Assembly (NCBI GenBank): GCA_016719405.1
Contig: JADJZE010000018.1
Location: 496,001 to 560,000 of the forward strand
Length of the DNA: 64,000 nt
Source: Candidatus Aalborgicola lynettensis
GTDB taxonomy: Bacteria; Pseudomonadota; Gammaproteobacteria; Burkholderiales; Burkholderiaceae_C
Direction: 5' to 3'
The notes beneath the pieces were generated by a model that was given only the letters and a program-made list of their open reading frames with translations, did not search any database and was not told where the DNA came from. A program made the position numbers and the translations under genes. Positions 25,918-33,847 of this stretch are shown piece by piece (the first letter of the stretch is position 1; the number at the start of each line of letters is the position of its first letter).

Positions 25918-27099
25918 TTAGTTGCTTACGCTGGGCAGGCTGAAGTCCTGGCCCAGGCCCGGCATTTCCACGGTTTTGCCCGCGTAGTTGCGGCACTTGA
26001 TGGTGGTGCCGCTGCCGTCGGGCAAGGGTTCTTCGCGCACATAGCTGGGGATGATGGGCAGCTTGCCCAGGCCGCCCAGGCCGTCGACGATGAAGGTGGG
26101 CACCGCCGGGCCGCTGATCCAGCCGCGCAGGCCCTCGTAGAGTTCGAGCATGCGCCGGTGCGGCACGATGAAGTGATGGGCGCCTTCGACCATGTCGGTG
26201 GAGTACACGTAATAAGGGCGCACGCCCATTTCCACCGCCTGCATGAACAGTTCGCGCATCACTTCCACGCTGTCGTTCACGCCCTTGAGGCACACCGTCT
26301 GCAGGCCCATCATCACGCCGGCTTTCTGGATCATCTTCACGCGTTGGCGCAGCAGGGGCGTGATTTCCTTGGGGTGGTTGATGTGGATGTTGACCATCTG
26401 CACGCGGTGCTTTTCCAGCACGGCGCACAGCTCGGGCGTAACACGGGTGGGCAACTGCACCACCATGCGCGAGCCGATGCGCAAAAAGCGCACGTGCGGC
26501 GCACGGGTGCGGATGGCGCCCAAAATCTCGTCCAGCCGCTCATCGGTGAAGGTCAGCGGGTCGCCGCCGGAGAGCAGCACGTCTTCAATGTTCTTGTTGT
26601 TGGCGATGTAGTCGATGGAGGCTTCGATCTCGTCTTTGTGCACCGAGCCGGTGGGCTGGCTCACCATGCGCTTGCGGGTGCAAAAGCGGCACAGTGTGGC
26701 GCAGGTGTTGCTCACCAGGAACAGCACCCGGCGCGGGTAACGGTGCACCACGCTGGTGCCGGGAATGGTGTCGCGTTCCTCGCCCAGTTCGTCGAGCATG
26801 GTGGCAAAGCCGGGTTGGGTTTGCTCATGAAAGGACGGCAGGTACTGCAGGCGGATGGGGCAGTTGGGGTCGTCGCGGTCCATCAACTGCGCCATATAGG
26901 GCGTGACGGCAATGGCGAACTTGGAGTACACGGTGTGGTCCACGTCTTCCACCTTGTGGAGCACGCCCATGAGCTCGCTGTGGTGGGTGTAACGGCGGGC
27001 AAACTGTTTTTGCCAGGACTCGCTTTCCGGGTTGTAGGCCTGGAGCTCGTCCCATGTCTGGAGTTTTTTGGGGATGGAAAAGTCAACTTTCTTCAGCAT
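25918..27099 (-). CDS. kamA: L-lysine 2,3-aminomutase (KamA-family radical SAM enzyme)
   Basis: A 393-residue radical SAM enzyme. CATLCRFC is the CxxxCxxC cluster motif, VLLSGGDPL the SAM-binding GGD, and the lysine in GLGGLGKLP near the C-terminus is at the expected pyridoxal phosphate position. It converts L-lysine to L-beta-lysine, the first step of the pathway. ATG at 27099 is chosen because AGGAG lies 7 bases upstream; an in-frame ATG at 27177 would add 26 residues of proline/alanine-rich sequence. First gene of the minus-strand operon, divergent from the Lrp-type regulator. Confidence 0.92.
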   Translation of the reverse strand: MLKKVDFSIPKKLQTWDELQAYNPESESWQKQFARRYTHHSELMGVLHKVEDVDHTVYSKFAIAVTPYMAQLMDRDDPNCPIRLQYLPSFHEQTQPGFATMLDELGEERDTIPGTSVVHRYPRRVLFLVSNTCATLCRFCTRKRMVSQPTGSVHKDEIEASIDYIANNKNIEDVLLSGGDPLTFTDERLDEILGAIRTRAPHVRFLRIGSRMVVQLPTRVTPELCAVLEKHRVQMVNIHINHPKEITPLLRQRVKMIQKAGVMMGLQTVCLKGVNDSVEVMRELFMQAVEMGVRPYYVYSTDMVEGAHHFIVPHRRMLELYEGLRGWISGPAVPTFIVDGLGGLGKLPIIPSYVREEPLPDGSGTTIKCRNYAGKTVEMPGLGQDFSLPSVSN

Positions 27100-27177
27100 G
27101 GCGCGCTCCTGGGCGGTGGGGCGACGGGCGAACAACCCCGCGCACGGTGGTGGTGTGTTGAAAGTGTAGGCAGTCAT

Positions 27178-27251
27178 AGCGCCGACAAAAACCGACAAAA
27201 TGACTTGTTTGATTGCAAAATGGCGGTCACATTGACAAGCATTCCGCCGCT
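27178..27251. promoter_or_regulatory. Divergent control region between kamA and its Lrp/AsnC regulator
   Basis: An AT-rich segment in a GC-rich background, with ACTTGT near the left and GACAAG near the right forming a spaced inverted repeat (about 27212-27240) around TTGCAAAATGG. This is the expected position for an Lrp-type site controlling both directions. The assignment is by position; no consensus was tested. Confidence 0.45.
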
Positions 27252-27710
27252 ATGACCGAAAAGCCCCTCAAGCCCAATCTGGACGAACTCGACCACCGCC
27301 TGATCGAACTGCTCAAGGTCAACGCCCGCTTGCCGCTGGTCAACCTTGCCAAGGCGCTGGGCTGCGCGCGCTCCACCGCGCAACTGCGCCTCAAAGCGCT
27401 GGAAGACGCCGGGGTGATTACCGGCTACACCGTGGGCGTGAGCAGCACGCGCGGGCCGCACGCCATCCGTGCCATGGTGCTGATCTCCATCGAGTCGCGC
27501 CATGAGCCCAGCGTGGTGCGCGAACTGGCCAAACGCTTTGAGATCACCAAGCTCTATTCGGTCAGCGGCCGCTACGACCTGTGCGCCATGCTAATCACCG
27601 ACAGCACCGCCGAGCTCGACGCCGTGATCGACCGTATCCGCACCGTGCAGGGCGTGACGGACACGCTTTCGACCATCCTGCTATCGACCAAGCTGGACCG
27701 GCCGGAGTGA
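27252..27710 (+). CDS. Lrp/AsnC family transcriptional regulator of the lysine fermentation operon
   Basis: A 152-residue regulator: N-terminal winged HTH (LDELDHRLIELLKVNARLPLVNLAKALGCARSTAQLRLKALEDAGVITGYT) and C-terminal RAM ligand-binding domain (IRAMVLISIESRHEPSVVRELAKRFEITKLYSVSGRYDLCAML). Family members sense amino acids. Its divergent position next to kamA suggests it senses lysine or a pathway intermediate. The last 126 bp of the gene plus 15 bp downstream are duplicated at 29222-29362. Confidence 0.9.
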   Translation: MTEKPLKPNLDELDHRLIELLKVNARLPLVNLAKALGCARSTAQLRLKALEDAGVITGYTVGVSSTRGPHAIRAMVLISIESRHEPSVVRELAKRFEITKLYSVSGRYDLCAMLITDSTAELDAVIDRIRTVQGVTDTLSTILLSTKLDRPE

Positions 27711-27725
27711 AGGGCGAGCGCTGGC
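27585..27725 (+). repeat. Direct repeat, copy 1 (3' end of the Lrp/AsnC gene)
   Basis: 141 bp from GCCATGCT to GCGCTGGC, running through the stop codon. Matches 29222-29362 colinearly without gaps, with scattered substitutions. Confidence 0.85.
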
Positions 27726-27738
27726 GACACGCCCGTAT

Positions 27739-29181
27739 TCAGGGCGCCGACGGCGGCGCAACGGGTTGGGGTATGCGGTTGTGCAGATAGGTTTTCAGGG
27801 TGACATTGGCGCGGGCCGCATCAAAACCGGCGGCAATCGCGTCGTCAATGCTCTTGGTGGGCAGCGTCAAGCGGGTGGGGATGGCGTTGAGTCCGGCTTC
27901 GCGCACAGGCCCCAGATCGGCAAAGGAAACCAGTCCAAAGTGGAATTGAATGTCGCGGCAGTTCCAGCCCTGCACCGAGCCGCGCAGCCGCTCCACTTCG
28001 GCCAAGGGCAGGCTGCAACGAAACGCGATCACGCTGGTCTGCCAATCGTGCATCACTTTGCGGAAGGCATCAAAACCCACCCTGGCGGCCGAATCGATGG
28101 CGGAGTCCGTCGCCGCCAAGGCCACTTCCAGGCCGGAGGGGCCATCCGGCGCCAGCGCCCAGTCACCGCTGGGGCCGCGACCTGCGTCCACCACCAAAAA
28201 CAGCATGCGCTGCAGGGTCACGGCGTCACGCGCGGTCAAAGGGCCATAGGACGTGCGCGACACGGCGCGCCCCAGCAAAATGCTGGACAGGCCGTAGTTG
28301 TCGGTCACCCCGCCATCGACCAGTTTGACAAAACGCACCCGGGACGGATCGCGGTAGCCCTTCATGGCCTGGGCCGATGCATGCACGATCTTGGAGGCAC
28401 CCGGGTCAGACAAGGCGCGCTCCACCCAGGGCTCCACCGTCCCCTGGCATTTCTCGGGGAAGGTCTTGAGCACGATGGGGGAAAACACCAAGGGAACCGC
28501 CATGGAAGCCGACACCGCTTCAGCGACGCTGAACTGGGTCAAGTCACTGCACAGCGCATGGAACATGGGCGGAATGAAGGGAAACGGTGTGCGATGGTAC
28601 AGATCGGTGGCATTGATCCAGACATCGGGCTTGCGCCGGGCGTACAAGGTGGCAAAGGTCGCGCCTTCAAACACCTGGCTGTCGAGCCAGTTCACCAAGT
28701 TGGCGCGGTCATTCAGGCCCCCGGCCAAGACACGCAAAAAATTCTCGGGCGCAAAGGCCGACATGCGCATGCTCGCCTCCATGTCGCGCAGCAGCACCTT
28801 GTCGCGGAAGGTATTGAGGGCTTGCGGGCCATGCAGGCCGTAGTAGGCAGCGGTCAGCGACCCGCCTGACACGCTGGTGATGAGCGTCACATCATCGAGC
28901 AGACTCTCACCGGGCTGGCTGCTGGCATCGAGCGCCTTGAGCACACCAAACGAGAACGCCGCCGCGCGCAGGCCGCCGCCTGAAAACGACAGCGCCACCA
29001 GGTTGGTGCCGGCAATGTCGCGCGCGGGCGCGGTCACGCCAGCCTCAAGCGGTGCCCATGCCCGATTGCCGTGTGCATTGTGAACCTGCGTGGTACAGGC
29101 ACTCAGGGTAAGCCAAGCGGCCAAAGTGCCCCAACGCAGCGTCTGCCGACACGTTTTTACGGATAGGAGTTCCAGCCACAT
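27739..29181 (-). CDS. Patatin-like phospholipase lipoprotein
   Basis: A 480-residue protein with a lipoprotein signal (LAAWLTLSACTT, lipobox cysteine near residue 29). The patatin domain shows the oxyanion box SFSGGGLRAAAFSFG, the nucleophile elbow TSVSGGS and the catalytic aspartate in KLVDGGVTDNYG. It would be an acyl hydrolase tethered to the outer membrane or periplasmic face. ATG at 29181 is chosen because it starts the lipoprotein signal; the frame is open much further upstream but that part is the reverse of the duplicated regulator fragment. It lies between the two 141-bp repeats. Confidence 0.88.
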   Translation of the reverse strand: MWLELLSVKTCRQTLRWGTLAAWLTLSACTTQVHNAHGNRAWAPLEAGVTAPARDIAGTNLVALSFSGGGLRAAAFSFGVLKALDASSQPGESLLDDVTLITSVSGGSLTAAYYGLHGPQALNTFRDKVLLRDMEASMRMSAFAPENFLRVLAGGLNDRANLVNWLDSQVFEGATFATLYARRKPDVWINATDLYHRTPFPFIPPMFHALCSDLTQFSVAEAVSASMAVPLVFSPIVLKTFPEKCQGTVEPWVERALSDPGASKIVHASAQAMKGYRDPSRVRFVKLVDGGVTDNYGLSSILLGRAVSRTSYGPLTARDAVTLQRMLFLVVDAGRGPSGDWALAPDGPSGLEVALAATDSAIDSAARVGFDAFRKVMHDWQTSVIAFRCSLPLAEVERLRGSVQGWNCRDIQFHFGLVSFADLGPVREAGLNAIPTRLTLPTKSIDDAIAAGFDAARANVTLKTYLHNRIPQPVAPPSAP

Positions 29182-29221
29182 GGGGCCAAGTATCGCACCG
29201 TGGAGTCGTCCTCCATTGGGG

Positions 29222-29347
29222 GCCATGCTGATCACCGACAGCACCGCCGGGCTCGACGCCGTGATCGACCGCATCCGCACCGTGCAGTGCGCAACGGACA
29301 TCTTTCCCACCATCCTGCTATCGACCAAACTGGATCGGCCGGAATGA
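29222..29347 (+). pseudogene. Fragment of a second Lrp/AsnC gene (3' end only)
   Basis: About 41 codons, AMLITDSTAGLDAVIDRIRT ... ILLSTKLDRPE, nearly the same as the end of the regulator at 27252-27710, ending in an in-phase TGA. No HTH domain precedes it. The nucleotide match continues 15 bp beyond the stop (to 29362). It is the right-hand copy of a direct repeat bracketing the patatin gene. Confidence 0.85.
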
Positions 29348-29489
29348 AGGGCGGGCGCTGGCAGCCATCCTTGGCTCTTACAATCCCCCGCATCCACCAC
29401 GTCGCAGCGCCCTGCTGTGCGTACTGTTCCAACACCGCCTGCGGAACCCGCAGCACTTGCACCACTGCCCCTCCACTTCCCCCAACGGT

Positions 29490-31391
29490 ATGTTTGCGTT
29501 TATTCTTGTTCTGCTGGCGGCGTGGGGGGCCAGCCCGGCCTTTGCAGCCGACCCAGCCCCTTCGTATCTGGCAGAACTGCAGCAGTCTGCCAAGGTCAGG
29601 CAACTGGCCACGTCCCCGGTGTGGTTGAACCTGTTGCACTACAAGCGCCACCCACTTACCGGCCAGGTGCGCAGCCTGGCGGACGATCCGGCATTTTTTG
29701 CCGCCGCCGACGGCGCCCGCAATGCGCAGGCGGAGCTCGACGCCACGCTGGCGCGTTTTTTTGAAGACATAAGCGAAACGCCCACCACGCAGTCGGCCCA
29801 ATGCCGCTACCGGGCGCGCTTTGTCTGGCTCAGCGCACAGCTCGGCTTTGACGAACGCCTGCCCCGCGCAAACTGCGCACGCTTTGACACCTGGCGTGCC
29901 GCCATGAACCCGCAGGGCTTGACGCTGATTTACGCCTCGGCCTACCTCAACAGCCCGGCCTCCATGTACGGGCACACCATGTTCCGCGTGGACCAGGCGG
30001 GCCAGCGCCCGAGCACCGAAACCCTGGCCTACACCCTGAGCTACGCTGCGGACGGCGACAGCAACGATGGGCTGGGCATCGGCTTCGCAGTCAAAGGGCT
30101 CATGGGCCTGTACCCAGGCCTCTTCTCCAGCACGCCGTATTACCTGCGGGTGCGCGAGTACAGCGACCTGGAAAACCGCGACATCTGGGAATACCAGCTC
30201 GACCTGTCTGCGCCGGAGATCGACATGGTGCTCGCGCACGCCTGGGAATTGGGCTCGGTGCGCTTTGACTACTTCTTCTTCGATGAGAACTGCTCGTACC
30301 ACATCCTCTCGCTGCTGGACGTGGCACGCCCCTCCCTGCAGCTGACCGACCAGTTTGTCTGGCACACCATTCCCATTGATACGGTAAAGGCCGCCATGGC
30401 CCTGCCCGGGCTGGTCAAACAGGTGCGCTATCGTCCCAGCCAGCTGAGCCTGCTGCAGGCACGCGCTGACACGCTGAACCCACTGCAACTGCAATGGGCC
30501 AAGGAGCTGAGCCTGGGCACCCAAACGCTTGCAACACTCAATGAACAAACCCGTTCTCCGCAAGAGGCTGCACAGGTACTGGAGTTCTCCGACCTGTATC
30601 TGTCGTACCAGCAGGTAGCGGGCGGCGTGGCGCAGAAAGACGCCGACGAACGCCTGCACGCCCTGCGACTGGCCCGCAGCAGCCATCCCACTGTGGCAGC
30701 AGCCACACCACCCACGCCCGCCACGCGCCCCGACCAGGGCCACGGCAGCGCAAGGCTGGCGCTGGCATATGGCCAGCACAACCAGCAGCCGTTTGTGGAG
30801 GTGGGGTTGCGCCCCGCCCTGCATGACCTGCTGGACCCCGAAGCCGGCTACGCCCGCGGTGCCCAAATTGCGTTTGGCGAAGTGAGCGCCAGGTTGTATG
30901 AGCATGAACACGCTGAGGTGGAACGCGTGGATTTCATCCACATCGCGTCCCTGTCGCCACGCACTGCCCTGTTTCAGCCTAAATCGTGGCGCGTCCGATG
31001 GGGGTTGGAACGGCTGGAGAGTACCGTTGGCAGGGTTGCGGCCCATGCGTTAGCAGGCAGCATGGGAATGGCGTGGGACCTGACGCCACACGTCATTGCG
31101 TACGGCTTTGCCGATGTTCGCACCGACTATGTACCTGAATGGAACACCCGCACATCCATGGGCGCGGGCGCCAGCTTGGGCGCGCTGTGGGATGTGGACG
31201 CACGCTGGCGCGTGATGGTCAACCTGTCATTCATGGAAAACAGCCATGCGTCGCTGGGCGTGCAGCGCAGCACCGCCATCGCATCACGCTGGACGTTGCA
31301 CCCGGATTACGCCTTGGTTTTGCAGGGACAGCATACCGACACTAGCCGCAGCAGCGACAGCGTGACGCTGCAGCTTCGGCGCTATTTTTGA
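29490..31391 (+). CDS. DUF4105/Lnb-domain exported protein
   Basis: A 633-residue protein with a signal peptide (MFAFILVLLAAWGASPAFA). The N-terminal DUF4105 domain shows NSPASMYGHTMFRVDQ and FFDENCSYHILSLLDVARP, whose His and Cys are the likely catalytic pair of the papain-like fold. In Bacteroides a member of this family (Lnb) N-acylates lipoproteins. The C-terminal half (about residues 440-633) looks like a beta-barrel outer-membrane domain ending in LQLRRYF with a terminal aromatic. The reaction in this organism is unknown, and Lnt is expected to exist elsewhere. Confidence 0.8.
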   Translation: MFAFILVLLAAWGASPAFAADPAPSYLAELQQSAKVRQLATSPVWLNLLHYKRHPLTGQVRSLADDPAFFAAADGARNAQAELDATLARFFEDISETPTTQSAQCRYRARFVWLSAQLGFDERLPRANCARFDTWRAAMNPQGLTLIYASAYLNSPASMYGHTMFRVDQAGQRPSTETLAYTLSYAADGDSNDGLGIGFAVKGLMGLYPGLFSSTPYYLRVREYSDLENRDIWEYQLDLSAPEIDMVLAHAWELGSVRFDYFFFDENCSYHILSLLDVARPSLQLTDQFVWHTIPIDTVKAAMALPGLVKQVRYRPSQLSLLQARADTLNPLQLQWAKELSLGTQTLATLNEQTRSPQEAAQVLEFSDLYLSYQQVAGGVAQKDADERLHALRLARSSHPTVAAATPPTPATRPDQGHGSARLALAYGQHNQQPFVEVGLRPALHDLLDPEAGYARGAQIAFGEVSARLYEHEHAEVERVDFIHIASLSPRTALFQPKSWRVRWGLERLESTVGRVAAHALAGSMGMAWDLTPHVIAYGFADVRTDYVPEWNTRTSMGAGASLGALWDVDARWRVMVNLSFMENSHASLGVQRSTAIASRWTLHPDYALVLQGQHTDTSRSSDSVTLQLRRYF

Positions 31392-31484
31392 TGCCCGACG
31401 GAGCCACAACTCACCTGCCGCACGCCTCATGTAAACTCACCCTGCTCACAGTAGGGCTTTTTTTAATCAATTTCAGGGGTTTAG

Positions 31485-31859
31485 GTGAAGAATATTGCAT
31501 TGATTTCGATGATCGTATTGGCATCGACTGGTTGCTCGACCATATTGAACGGCAAAACACAAAGTATTTCTGTTGACTCCAATGTCAAAGGAGCCGAGGT
31601 CTTGATTAACCAAGTAGTGGTGGGACAAACACCGTTCGTTGGACAAGCTCCTCGTGGCTCGTCTCCTCAAATTACCGTGCGCAGCGATGGCTATGAGCCA
31701 AAGACTATCGTCGCCGAAACCGCATTTGAGCCCGTGTTTTGGGGAAACATCATTATTGGCGGTGTGTTTGGTTCGACAACGGATAGCTCTACTGGCGCGA
31801 TGTACAAATACGCTCCCGCTACGTTTACTGTTGAGTTGAAGCCAGCAGAAAAAAAGTAA
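31485..31859 (+). CDS. Small PEGA-type lipoprotein
   Basis: A 124-residue protein with signal peptide and lipobox (SMIVLASTGCSTIL, cysteine near residue 17), followed by a PEGA-like segment ISVDSNVKGAEVLINQVVVGQTPF and a hydrophobic glycine-rich stretch (FWGNIIIGGVFGSTTDSSTGAMY). GTG start with AGGGG upstream. It lies in an AT-rich patch between two Lnb-like genes. A surface lipoprotein of unknown role; being a substrate of its neighbours is speculation. Confidence 0.75.
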   Translation: MKNIALISMIVLASTGCSTILNGKTQSISVDSNVKGAEVLINQVVVGQTPFVGQAPRGSSPQITVRSDGYEPKTIVAETAFEPVFWGNIIIGGVFGSTTDSSTGAMYKYAPATFTVELKPAEKK

Positions 31860-32055
31860 CGAACAACTGCTTGGCTGGTGCTTACAGCGAAATTCTGCGT
31901 CACTACAGCCAAGTAGTATCCGAGGTGGCGGGCCATGGAGGAGAGTGGACCCGTTATCTGTTGGGCAAATACGGCGACCCGACAATCCCCTATCCAACAT
32001 GGCACGCGCATATCAGGCAAGCCATTGAGCCTTTCCATACCCAAGAGTCAATTGC
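31860..32055. other. Intergenic stretch without a recognisable gene
   Basis: About 200 bp of relatively AT-rich sequence between the PEGA lipoprotein and the second Lnb-like gene. Short open frames on both strands have no recognisable features. Nothing identified. Confidence 0.5.
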
Positions 32056-33570
32056 ATGTATGGTGAGCTTGAGTTTTACAAAGTAGTGAATTCTTCGGCC
32101 GACAAAAGTACCAAAAAAAATTGGTGTCTTTTTCTTATTTCCTTTTGCTTTCTAATCAATACCTGTTTTGCACAGAGTGATCCAAGGCCCCCACTTTGGA
32201 CCCTGAATGCAAATAGCAAGTTGTCGATTGCTTTTGCCAGCCAAAACAACCATCAACCTGAGTCGGCTTTTGGCCATGTGTTTCTCGTTGTACATCAACA
32301 AGATCCACCTGAGCCGAATGCGAAAGTCATCGAGTTCGTTGGTCGCCTAGATTCCTTTGGTGATATGTTGGCAACCATTCACGACAAGGTGGATGGGCGT
32401 TATCGCGTTCTGGAATTCTCCGAAAAATCACTCGACTACGATTTGGAAAACCGTGATCTGTATTTGCTTGAACTAAAAGTGGAAGCCAGGCAAATTAAGC
32501 AATTTCTGGCCGGGATGGATGATCGACTGGGACGTACATACCCCTATACATTTGCGAAATACAACTGCGCTTACTACTTGGCGTTGCTTTTGGAGGAACA
32601 AAACTGGTTACGCAAAAATGTGTCTGATCAGACATACGTCGAACCCGTAGATTTGATGAAGTTTGTGGATGACACGCGAATTCGACGAAACAGTTTTATT
32701 CCGTCAAGCCATCGCGTGCTCGCCCACAACAAGGGGCAGTTATCTAACGACCAGTTACGTGCGTTTGAACGGTTTACTCGGGGTGATGAATCGGTGCTTA
32801 TTCAAAATGACTGGAAATTAAATCAGACAATTTCCACCTACATCCGATACCAGTTACCCAGAGAGCCAGAGGTTTGGCGCAGGCACCATCTTGCCAATGC
32901 CCAAAAACACGTTTGGCATCCAATTCCCCTTGACATGGGCAACATGCCTGGTACCGACAGCAGGGGACACTACGCGTTTTCCATTTACAACGGAAACGCA
33001 ATAGGAATGAAATTTCAGCCCGAATTGAGAAACTTCTTTAATATGCATACGCGCGATCAGGCCGGTGCGTATTTGGACTTATTGAGCACTGAAATAATAA
33101 AACAACAAGATCGACTGGAGTTGAATGAATTTACGCTCTTTAAGAGCGAGAGCATTCACCCAGATTCCTACACCAGTCGACTGCTGGACATTGGATATAG
33201 GTACTGGGGCTTAAAGACCAATCGATCGGAAAGAGAAGCGCATCTCACCTGGGGCCTTGGTGGTGCCCTCGACGTAAAAGGAGTGTCTTTCGCAGTGACA
33301 CCAAATTTGACCCTTGCCGCAACCAATGAAAATCAAAGCAAGGCCAACCTACGCATTGGCTACCGTGCAGTGGCTGAGTTGCACGAGGCTACATTCAGTT
33401 TACGAGTTCAACTGGAACAATGGGGCAATTCACCGTTTGAGTTTTCGCAACACAACTTGATCCAAATGCGTGTCAAGCTGACCAAGCAAACCAACTTGGG
33501 CTGGGAGTTTTGCGACATCCCCCAACTCAATCAAAGCGTCCAGCGGCTCATACTTACCCACTCGCTTTAA
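32056..33570 (+). CDS. Second DUF4105/Lnb-like exported protein
   Basis: A 504-residue protein. A signal peptide follows a short basic region (NWCLFLISFCFLINTCFA). The putative catalytic segments are ESAFGHVFLVVHQQ and TFAKYNCAYYLALLLEE, parallel to the YGH and NCSYH segments of the protein at 29490-31391, and the C-terminal half again looks rich in beta strands. It is only distantly similar to that protein, so it is not a recent duplication. A GTG at 32086, just after the TAG-rich region, is an alternative start. Codon use and base composition are AT-richer than the surroundings, suggesting acquisition. Confidence 0.7.
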   Translation: MYGELEFYKVVNSSADKSTKKNWCLFLISFCFLINTCFAQSDPRPPLWTLNANSKLSIAFASQNNHQPESAFGHVFLVVHQQDPPEPNAKVIEFVGRLDSFGDMLATIHDKVDGRYRVLEFSEKSLDYDLENRDLYLLELKVEARQIKQFLAGMDDRLGRTYPYTFAKYNCAYYLALLLEEQNWLRKNVSDQTYVEPVDLMKFVDDTRIRRNSFIPSSHRVLAHNKGQLSNDQLRAFERFTRGDESVLIQNDWKLNQTISTYIRYQLPREPEVWRRHHLANAQKHVWHPIPLDMGNMPGTDSRGHYAFSIYNGNAIGMKFQPELRNFFNMHTRDQAGAYLDLLSTEIIKQQDRLELNEFTLFKSESIHPDSYTSRLLDIGYRYWGLKTNRSEREAHLTWGLGGALDVKGVSFAVTPNLTLAATNENQSKANLRIGYRAVAELHEATFSLRVQLEQWGNSPFEFSQHNLIQMRVKLTKQTNLGWEFCDIPQLNQSVQRLILTHSL

Positions 33571-33649
33571 TCGATGCTTTTTGCCCGACGTCAATGGAGA
33601 CGAATTGCATCTTCCCCATTACTTCGATGTTGAACCAAACCAACACCCA

Positions 33650-33826
33650 TTAAAGTCGCTCCACAATCAGCACGCCGAAAAATATAAACGCGGCGACCAG
33701 CGTCCACTGCAGCACACGCACACCATGCGTTTTGTATTTTTGCTTGCCGGTGATGGCATACAGCAAGAAGGAGATGGCCACACCCACCAGCAGCAGCAAG
33801 ACTAACCAGCGAATCAGAATAAACAT
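33650..33826 (-). CDS. Small membrane protein downstream of... opposite-facing accessory genes, upstream neighbour lpxC
   Basis: A 58-residue protein starting MFILIRWLVLLLLVG, with two predicted membrane helices (about residues 5-25 and 38-56) separated by a short basic loop (TGKQKYKTHGVRVLQW). It follows lpxC by 21 bp on the same strand and is likely the last gene of the dcw transcript. It is short, but the two-helix pattern is clean and the frame is complete. Function unknown. Confidence 0.7.
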   Translation of the reverse strand: MFILIRWLVLLLLVGVAISFLLYAITGKQKYKTHGVRVLQWTLVAAFIFFGVLIVERL

Positions 33827-33847
33827 GGCTGCTTCGCCTGGGTGTGC

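Noticed and set aside
31871..32086. A 71-codon frame between the PEGA lipoprotein and the second Lnb-like gene
   Set aside because: No signal peptide, domain or ribosome-binding site; overlaps the next gene's start region.
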